64,000 bases of DNA from Arion vulgaris (Eukaryota; Mollusca; Gastropoda; Stylommatophora; Arionidae). Position numbers and translations under genes: made by a program. The notes beneath the pieces were generated by a model that was given only the letters and a program-made list of their open reading frames with translations, did not search any database and was not told the DNA's origin. This document shows, in pieces, positions 55,661 through 64,000 of the stretch (positions within the stretch are counted from its first letter, which is position 1; every line of letters begins with the position of its first letter). Where the stretch lies: NCBI GenBank assembly GCA_020796225.1, contig CM036762.1:53664240-53728239 (forward strand), read 5' to 3'.

Positions 55661-56542
55661 AAAGTAAAACAGAAATATCAGAAAAACAAAGTAAAAAATA
55701 AATTTCAGAAAAACAAAGTAAAAAAGAAATATTATAATAGAAAAACAAAGTAAAAATCACATATCTGAAAGACAACGTAAAATAAAGATAATAGAAAGAA
55801 AAAAGTAAAGTAGAGAGATTAGAAAGACAAAACTACCGAAACTCAGATGTGCTGGACCGAAAGGCGTTACACAAGATACAAGCCACAAAATTGGTGCCAA
55901 CAAGTGGGGATACGAACGAAGAAGAAGAAAGACAACGTGAAGTAAAGATATTATAAAGTCAAAGTAAAGTTAAGAGATTAACAGAACAAATTCAAGCGAT
56001 AATGTTGGAAGATGTTTTACAACGATGAAGATATTTTATAATAAATAAATAATACATGCAATGATAACTACTATCAGTCTACATTGACAAGAATAACTTT
56101 TGTGATAACAATGACTTTATCGTCGTCGTTGTTTTAATAATATTAATTGTGATAATAATAGTTATAAATCTAGCAACAACTTACACACAGCGACATAGAA
56201 AACTGTAGAACACATCGTCAAAAGATATAACGATCTCATCTTCACAAGCATCATGTGAAATATGAAATTGACGTACGCAACGTTTGGATAAAACTTTTAA
56301 AACCAACGATAGAATTGAAAACTCTGAAAGTTGCTGTATATATAATCTTAAAACAAAATACAAATTTGAATGTAGCCTTATAGAGAGAGCTCACAGACGT
56401 TGCAATGTAATAGGCTGTTAGTTAACCAATTGCGCGTAAACATTGTCAAGTACTTAGTGTTTTGGAATTCTGCCCGAGATAAATATATATATATATATAC
56501 TTCCTTGTTGTGATTTCCTAAGAATGATAAGCGTTACTCACT

Positions 56543-57000
56543 TCATTTTCCATAATCCTTGTAATAATAATAATAATTCCTCTCGTACCGTTTTACGTTA
56601 CATAGGGCTTGCAAGTAATTTCTCCATACCGCTCTATCCTGGGCAGCTCGCTTAACTTCCTCCATGGAACTGAGACCGATATTTCCTGCCTCTCTCAGCA
56701 AAGTTCGTTTCAGGGTCTCCTTGGGTCGACCTCTCTTTCTTGAACCCTTTGCATCACACTTCAATGCCTGCTTTGATATTCGTTGATCATTTCTCCTCAA
56801 GGTGTGCCCAACATATCTCCATCTTCTCTTTCTTATAACAGTTGTCACTAGTGGTTGACCAGACATGTCTCTGATTTCATCACTTCTCCTGAACTCGTTC
56901 CATTTTATATTCATTATTATTCGCAGACATCTATTTTCAAATGCATTCAACTTGCTTTCTATATCTCAAGTCATTTTCCAACTCTCGCTGGCATGTGTTA
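56543..57000 (-). pseudogene. LINE RT C-terminal fragment
   Basis: It reads MNAFENRCLRIIMNIKWNEF, VIRKRRWRYVGHTLRR, GSRKRGRPKETLKRTL and AAQDRAVWRNYLQALC, a well-preserved LINE C-terminus with stop. Confidence 0.75.
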
Positions 57001-57505
57001 GGATTGATACAACATTTGAATTGAAAATTGGTAATTTAGTTTTAATACTATATAACTTGCAGTTCCATATTTTATTTAGACTTTTAAAAGCTGATGTTGC
57101 CTTGCCAATTCGTATCATAATTTCTTTTTAACATTTCCTGTGCAATCAAAATTGCTACCCAAATAGGTGAACTGCTCTGTTATTTTTATCATTTTAGATT
57201 CCAGTGTGATATCTGCATTACTTGCCATAGGTGTTATAACGTCCTTTCTTACAAGTTTCTGTAGCTCTTTAAATTTCTTGTGATGAAGTAGCTGGCCTCA
57301 CGCACAAGTCCTCCTCCTTTTCATCCGGGCTTGGAACCGGCATCGGTAGAGTTCTAATACGTGTATACTGTCTATTTATTGATCTTATTCCTTGTTTACG
57401 TTGCTTCCCCCTGGGGTTCTTAATACTCCTTATTTGCATCTCACAATAAACTTGAAGACGCTAAGAATGATGTATGCATGTATGTTATATGTGTATACCT
57501 GTGTG

Positions 57506-57671
57506 CAGTGGCGGCTCGTCATTAAGGGCCTGTGGGGCCGGGCCCCACCAAAAGTAATATGAACGTGTATTTATTGTTTTATAAATTAAAATATAACCTA
57601 ATCCAGAACCATGATTTTTCCAAAAATGTTTGTCTGGCCCCACCAACAGAAATGATCACGAGCCGCCACTG
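57506..57671 (+). mobile_element. hAT-type MITE, 166 bp
   Basis: Exact 8-bp TSD CCTGTGTG at 57,498-57,505 and 57,672-57,679. Confidence 0.93.
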
Positions 57672-57957
57672 CCTGTGTGTATGTATGTTGTTTCGTCTCA
57701 AATATACAAGCACCATAAGCTTATCGCATCTGTTTGTGTAAACACTGTACGATTGAATCTGACCTAATTATTCTGTGTACTATAGACGAAGCGCTTGTGA
57801 AAAAAACTTCTCAGTAAAGCTATTTTAAAAATAATCTAGCTGGTTGTGTTCTTAAAAGCGCTAGTATTGTTGCGCTATTGAATGGGTGCCGTAAGAAATA
57901 ATAGTGTGTGGTTTAAATCCTGTGTTTGGTCCTTTGGTTTTTCTGGAAGCCATTAAT

Positions 57958-58432
57958 ACTTTAACACTGTCTAATCACTTTAACACTGTCTAATCACTTT
58001 AACACTGTCTAATCACTTTAACACTGTCTAATCACTTTAACACTGTCTAATCACTTTAACACTATCTAATCACTTTAACACTGTCTAATCACTTTAACAC
58101 TGTCTAATCACTTTAACACTGTCTAATCACTTTAACACTATCTAATCACTTTAACACTGTCTAATCACTTTAACACTGTCTAATCACTTTAACACTGTCT
58201 AATCACTTTAACACTATCTAATCACTTTAACACTGTCTAATCACTTTAACACTGCTAATCACTTTAACACTACTACTCACTTTAACACTGTCTAATCACT
58301 TTAACACTACTAATCATTTTAACACTACTAATCATTTTAATACTACTAATCACTTTAACACTGTCTAATCACTTTAACACTACTAATCACTTTAACACTA
58401 CTAATCCCTTTAACACTACTAATCACTTTACC
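57958..58432. repeat. 19-bp satellite, about 26 units
   Basis: CACTTTAACACTGTCTAAT repeats with a 19-bp period; toward the right edge shorter 16-17-bp variants (ACTAATCACTTTAACACT) take over. Confidence 0.93.
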
Positions 58433-58461
58433 TCATTGATTAAATTATCACTAGAAAATGA

Positions 58462-58621
58462 TTGGCTGAAATCGGATGCACGTGTCCTAAACATGTAGAA
58501 GTCTATGCGTTTAGGGGCCTACCAACCAATGTGCAACGTATACACGTTCTTGGCAAAGATCAAACATATCACAAAGAGTGATTAAAATTGGTCATAAAGA
58601 ACGAACGCAAAGAAGAAGAAG
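58462..58621 (+). repeat. SINE A, 5'-truncated
   Basis: GGCTGAAATCGGATGCACGT to GAACGAACGCAAAGAAGAAG. Confidence 0.8.
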
Positions 58622-58639
58622 ACTGGAAAATGCGACTGT

Positions 58640-60260
58640 TGGGATGTCAGAGTTACAAAAGCTATGTGCAGAGCAGAGTATTGAACCGATCATAGATCGA
58701 TCGTGTAAAAATTCAACCTCCGCATCAGTCCTAGGAAACGTCAATAGGATAGCAAGTCAACAAAAAAACCTGGCCAGCAATGGCGGAATGCGGGAGGACC
58801 ATTCAGAATCAGAACTGTTTGATTCTGAACACGACTATGCTAGCGCATTTTCGCTATGTTTGGTCGGGTATTTTCCGGTTTCGTTTGCCGAGCTACTGAG
58901 TTAGTGCTTGAGCTATGACTGTTACATGGAATGCTTTTTGCTGTGTGTCCACCGTGCGTTTCTTGTGTGTATTCAGAAAATGGCGGACAGCGGTTATGAC
59001 GAACAAGCTCAATCTGCCGTATGTAGTTATATTGCGAGTGCAGAAAGCTGGATTTTGTCATAATTGATGTTCGCTTCGACAAGAATTGCAATTCAAGTGA
59101 TGAACAGTTTTGTGTTGCTACATTAGTGACGGCCATATGCATTTTATGCGGTGCAGGTTTCTTATTGTGGCGGGACACGGCTGTTTCATTCTGGAACTAG
59201 TTCACACAGGAAACATTTCACAGTTGTTAGTATTTCGTGTGATTTTCATTGGCACAGGAACGGAGCAATTATGGGGTGACCCGTTGCAGTGAAGTTGGAA
59301 CCGTACTTATGAACTATGAACTATGAAGCCAACAATAAAGTTAGCAGTCTCCAAATGAAAAATCCCAACTGTAACCGAATGTTTAGCAAAAGACATAGAT
59401 GATAAGCTGAAGGACCTTCAGTTTGGTAAGACCAACATGGATGAAGACTGGACTACACTCAGAGACACTGTATACATCTATCTAGCTCTGAGCTTATAGG
59501 ACACACTATAAGATCAACGATTGATTCGATGAGAACAATGAAGAAATAAAGTATATTCTTCTTGCAAAACATGAAGCATAGTCTACCAAAATGATCCATA
59601 ATTATCATCGTCCAAAAAAAAGCAGCATTCACACATATACATGAGAACAGCACAAGAAAGGGTCTGCAATTTTCCAGACGATTGGCTAAGCTAAAATAAA
59701 AGCTGCTGAAATCCAGATATTTCTTCTTCTTCTTTTGTCGTCACACTGCTACCGGGTTGTTGTCCAGTGTCGTCCATATGTATGCTGACAGAAATAATTC
59801 TAAACGGTTTTATGATGCCATGAGAACTGTTTATTGTCCTCAAAGTTCATCAAAATGACCTATCATCGTCATCGAAAAAGCAGCCTTCACATATGCTCGG
59901 AGAAGGGCACAAAAAAGGATCAGAAAAATGCAAGATGCCTAAGTAAAAAATAAGATGAACTCCAGATGTATGCAGACAGAAATGATTCTAGACGCTTCTA
60001 TAATGCCATGAGAACTGTTTATGGTCCTCAATATTTTCACCCCACCCCTGTACTGGATGCAGTTGAAGCAAATTTGATAACTGACAAGCGTCAGCTACTA
60101 AATCGCTGGACATAGTGCTTTCGTGCTGTTATTAGCCATCCATCTCCCATATGTGATGAAGCCATAGAGCGCACGCCTTCGGTTCCAATTAATACTAAGC
60201 TTGATGCACACCTAGCTTAGAAGAAGTCAAGAAGACAGCAAGTCAGATGTCTAGGAGGAA
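58640..60260. other. Unassigned DNA with internal similarity
   Basis: A block around 59,770-59,870 (TGACAGAAATAATTCTAAAC, TGCCATGAGAACTGTTTA) recurs at 59,970-60,030. It may be a decayed LINE: the minus or plus text has DRNDSRRFYNAMRTVYGPQ-like wording at 59,975-60,035. Confidence 0.35.
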
Positions 60261-60272
60261 GGCACCTGTCAG

Positions 60273-63082
60273 TGTTGCCAATTTAGCACTTTTAGTGCTA
60301 GATCTAGCACTATTTTTGTGATCTAGCACTACAAATTTAGATCTAGCACCTAGCACCAAATCTAGCACTGGAAAAAGATTAGTTAGCACTTTTAGCACTT
60401 CTTTTAGTTTGGTATATGAATCAGAAAATCTCGACAAAAAAAGACGAACAAGCACAGAAAATTTATTACAACGAGATCCGGGTAATGAATTTCTCAGTGT
60501 GAGAACAACTCTCTAATAGAGATCCGCGCGCGTTTGACTTAGAGTATAGCTGTAGCCTACCAAGCAAATGGTGTACCTTGTTCAATCTTGTTGACTTGCC
60601 ACCAGCTTCTGTATTTGCTCTCAGTTCATCAGTGACTGTTCTTAAGTGCTATAATCATTTCCAAACCAACGGAGGACTGTTCAGATCATAAAGAGAATTC
60701 CTCATTCAGCAATGAGTAAAGCAAAACCAACGTATTCGCAAAAATTTCGAAAGAAATGGTTAAAAGATCCTGCTTTTGCAAAGTGGCTACTTGAAGTACC
60801 AACTGATTCATCTAAAGCTCATTGCAAGTATTGTAGACATGACATTTTAGCTAAGTATTTTCTTTTAGCAAGACATTGTGAAACAAAGACACATAAACTT
60901 GCTAGTCCATGTCAAAGTGCTTCCCTTACAAGTTTCGTTGCGAAGAAAGATGATAAGATATCTACACTTGAGGCCAATTTAGCAATGTTTATTTGCTGTC
61001 ATTCATCATTCAATTCTTGTGATCACTTGGTAGACTTGTGCAAAAATACCATATCGGACAGTGAAATGGTAAATAAAGTTAGGATGCATCGTACAAAGTG
61101 TGCAAATATTGTAAAGAATATCATTGCTCCTTACTTCAAGAAAGATTTGACTACTGATCTTGGGCATGGAAAATTCTGTTTATTACTGGATGAATCAACT
61201 GACATCACTGTAAACAAGTTATTGGGTATTGTTGTAATTTATTACAGTGAAACTCACAAGAAAGTAATTCATACATATCTTAATATGGTGTTACTAGACT
61301 AATGTAATGCAGATGCCATTGTAAATGCAGTCAAGAATGAATTAGATGAAAAGAAAAGAACATGAAAAATCTTCTGGCTATTGGCACTGACAACGCCAGC
61401 GTCATGGTAGGGACAAATAACGGTGTTTTCAAGAAGTTGAAGGAAGGAATTCCTGGATTAATCTTATTTAAATGTGTATGCCACTCCATACAATTATCAG
61501 TGTCCCATGCTTGTGCTGCATCATTGCCAATAAACTTAGAGTTTTTAGTAAGTGAGACTTATAAATGGTTTTCTAAGAGTTCACTGAGACAAATTTCTTA
61601 CAGTCAACTTTACCAGAGCATTAATGATAAGGAACCACTGAAGATCTTAAATTCTTGTGCAACCAGGTGGTTAGCAATTGAACCAGCAATCAGCAGAATT
61701 TTAAGCCAATGGAATGAATTGCAGACTCATTTTCAATTAGCAAGTTCTAATGAAAAATGTTACATCGCCACTTTACTGTATGAAATGTATTGTGACCCTC
61801 AGAATGAGTTATTTATATTATTTTTGCATCCAATTCTAAAACGTGTTCAAGAAGTGAACAAACTTTTGAATCAAATACTGCTGATAAAACAAAATTGTTT
61901 TCTGATCTATCTCTTCTTATTACATCTATTGATAACATGTTAGTACTGCCAACAAGCAACATTGATCCTCTTGATCCTAACACTAACATTGAAGAATGTC
62001 TGGATTCAAATCCCCAGCTGGGTTCTAGATTTGAGAAAAGACTTGGGAATTGATAATTAGCCAACAAATTCAATCTTCTCAAGTAACTCACATCCTCAAA
62101 AGGGCACACAACTTTTTGATTAGCCTGTACAAAGAGCTGCATAATCGTCTGCCAGAAAACATTGATATTTTGAAGAATATAAGCTTATTCTCAATGCAAA
62201 ATACATTGACACATTTTAAGAAAAATATTATTCCCCTTCTGGAATTATTTGACTTAAATGAAGAAATGAAATCATCAATTGAGATTCAGTACAACATCAT
62301 ACATTTAGTTACATGGACTGATATTGCAACCACTGAGACATTTTGGTCTGAAGTTTTCAATTATACAGATTCTTCGGGAGGTAACCCCTTCAAAGACGTT
62401 GCAACTTTTGCCCTAAATTTATTAATTTTACCAAATTCTAATGCTGAAGTGGAACGGTTATTCAGCAGCATGAATGTCGTGAAAAATAAAATGAAAAATA
62501 AAATGCATCTGCCCATGCTTTCAGCAATTCTTGCAGTAAAATATGGATTAAAGAGGCATAATAAATGCTGCAAAAACTTTAAATTACCTAAAGATGTCAC
62601 CGCCAAAATTGGAACAATGGACTCATATGACCCAACAAAACTTCAGAAGATGTGCAGTCTGACTTCTCAAATTACGATGAAATACTATTCGAGCTGTAAT
62701 TAATACAACACAATTGGTAAGTAAACTGTTTTTTGACATTTTTTCTAGCATTAAACAATATTTCTAGCACTTTCTAGCACTTTTCCCCGCCTAAAATCTA
62801 GCATTAAAAACAGATTTACATTTGGCAACCCTGCGAGTCATATGACCCCAAAAAACTTCAGATGATGTGCATTCCGATTGCTCAAACGGCGCCAGAAGAT
62901 GTGCAGTCTGACTTTTTCAAATTACAATGATATACTATTGATCTGTAATTAATACAGCACAATTGGTACTTAAAATATTTTTGGCACTTTTTCTAGCATT
63001 AAAAAATATTTCTAGCACTTTCTAGCACTTTTTAAAAACTAAAATCTAGCACTAAAAGCCGATTTACATTTGGCAACCCTGC
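60273..63082 (+). mobile_element. hAT transposon, broken, with duplicated 3' end
   Basis: The left end CAGTGTTGCCAATTTAGCAC and the right end (reverse complement CAGGGTTGCCAAATGTAAAT) are inverted repeats. TCTAGCACT-like motifs are dense in both subterminal regions. CACCTG borders both outer ends, an imperfect TSD. The 3' end occurs twice (about 62,630-62,838 and 62,865-63,082), both ending GGCAACCCTG. The transposase between them is frameshifted. Confidence 0.82.
60712..62703 (+). pseudogene. hAT-family transposase, disrupted
   Basis: It starts MSKAKPTYSQKFRKKWLKDP with a BED-type-like finger (HCKYCRHDIL..H...KTH), then LLLDESTDITVNKLLG, the first catalytic-core Asp. After a stop at 61,300 and a frameshift, 61,362-61,943 reads IGTDNASVMVG, FKCVCHSIQLSVSHAC and NSCATRWLAIEP. 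Further frame changes lead to 62,050-62,703, ending with the dimerisation domain (ALNLLILPNSNAEVERLFSS, NKMHLPMLSAILAVKYGL). All expected hAT blocks are present but split by at least three lesions. Confidence 0.9.
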
Positions 63083-63224
63083 ACCTGATGAGGACTCGAT
63101 ACCGACCAAAGCTTAAATAGAAGAAGGCCCCATGTTGATGCTGATGTTGACAGATCTCTTCACGTCCCTTTAGAACAAAAAATACATACCACCGAAATTA
63201 AAGGATGCCACTATTATCTACATG

Positions 63225-63450
63225 TAGAAGCGTAAAGGAAATCGCCACGCCTTTCACAATCATAGGGGGATCTCCCAATTACACGTTGTACAAGTAGAGT
63301 TGGACTCTTCAGGGGCAGAGAAAGGAGTGTGTTTAACCAGCGAGCTACAGGAAGCATCATTACGCCTACCCTTCGACATCTGTTGGGGAGACTGATCACA
63401 TATGGATCTGCCCGAAGTGCTGACATCAGTTTAGTAGTCAATAACCAATA
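63225..63450 (-). repeat. Family G fragment
   Basis: CATCTGTTGGGGAGACTGAT and ACATCAGTTTAGTAGTCAAT match the end of the 11.9 kb copy, whose end is in the same orientation here. Confidence 0.55.
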
Positions 63451-63687
63451 GAAATACTTGAAAGTAACTGAAACGCATATTACCACTTCGTAGTTCTTTC
63501 TTTCTTGTGTCCTTCTCTGCTTTTTTGCCGCTAGGCGTAGCAAGTTTAACTGATGATCGGTTTTCGAGATAATGCACGCTCGGTCGCTTGATATGGTGTG
63601 GTATTGTGGAGTTTTAAGATGTATGTAACTCCATCAACCCATCTTTTCTTGGTCTGCCCTTTCCTCTGATGATTCCATTTTCAGGTT

Positions 63688-64000
63688 TTACGCTCTTGCA
63701 ACTGGTGTATTCGGGTTCATTCTGACCAAGTGGCCAAACCATTTGAGTCTCTGTTTTTCAATAAATCTAATAGCAGGTGTTGTTCCGACTGTTCTTCTAA
63801 TTTCCTCATTTCTTATATGGTCTCTTCTTGTTTTATTTACTGCTTTCCTCAGGCATCTCATTTCGCATGTGGTAATTTTCCTTTCTTGTTCTTTTGTCAG
63901 TGCCCATGTTTGGCTCTTGTAGCACAGTGTTGGTATAAAGATTGAATTTATAATCTGTCTTTTAGTCACTACTGGAATAGCTGGGTGTTTCAAAATTGGG
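63688..64000 (-). pseudogene. LINE RT C-terminal fragment (runs off the window)
   Basis: It reads VVTKRQIINSIFIPTLCYKS, QTWALTKEQERKITTCEMRC, RRDHIRNEEIRRTVG and KQRLKWFGHLVRMNPN, all LINE post-RT signatures, open to the window edge. Confidence 0.75.

Overview
This is a window of animal nuclear DNA with spliced genes. It is AT-rich and packed with transposable-element debris. It holds tRNA-headed SINEs, LINEs with RNase H tails, a Penelope-like element with a GIY-YIG domain and hAT MITEs. The central motif of the SINEs resembles the 'Meta' domain described from molluscan SINEs. Together with the immunoglobulin-type gene, this makes a mollusc, probably a gastropod, the best guess. That is inference, not proof.

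I can support two host genes, both on the minus strand and both incomplete at the 5' end. Gene 1 (about 32.45 to 19.4 kb) has six small upstream exons. Five consecutive splice junctions keep one reading frame across them. A very long last exon (24,332 to about 19,410) encodes a Ser/Pro/Lys-rich protein of roughly 1,600 residues. It carries a PP1-docking RVSF motif and about 24 tandem 11-residue units, 14 of which contain SPGK, a full CDK consensus. The last exon is read only by changing frame three times, each near a run of A, so it is either a pseudogene or, more likely, carries homopolymer errors. Gene 2 (55.1 to 45.77 kb) is the 3' part of a type I membrane protein: one Ig-like domain exon, a second domain split over two exons, then a transmembrane segment and a short tail with YNTM. 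All phases agree (1-1, 1-0, 0-1, 1-stop).

The rest is layered mobile DNA. From left to right: SINE and LINE fragments with two minisatellites (0-6 kb); a near-complete APE-type LINE with a 13-bp target-site duplication (7.07-10.34 kb); nested SINEs (10.4-15 kb); a 33-bp minisatellite (16.9-17.8 kb); gene 1 with SINEs in its introns (19-33 kb); degenerate LINEs (34-41 kb); a 5'-truncated Penelope-like element with a 12-bp TSD (41.7-43.5 kb); gene 2 with repeats in its introns (45.7-55 kb); a 19-bp satellite (58.0-58.4 kb); and a broken autonomous hAT transposon with a duplicated 3' end (60.3-63.1 kb).

The most informative pattern is how the repeats connect. Several SINE families and the RNase H LINE all end in the same GCAAAGAAGAAG-like tail, and one SINE head occurs joined to different bodies. 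This points to one LINE mobilising several SINEs and to template switching. Exact target-site duplications let me define many element ends to the base.
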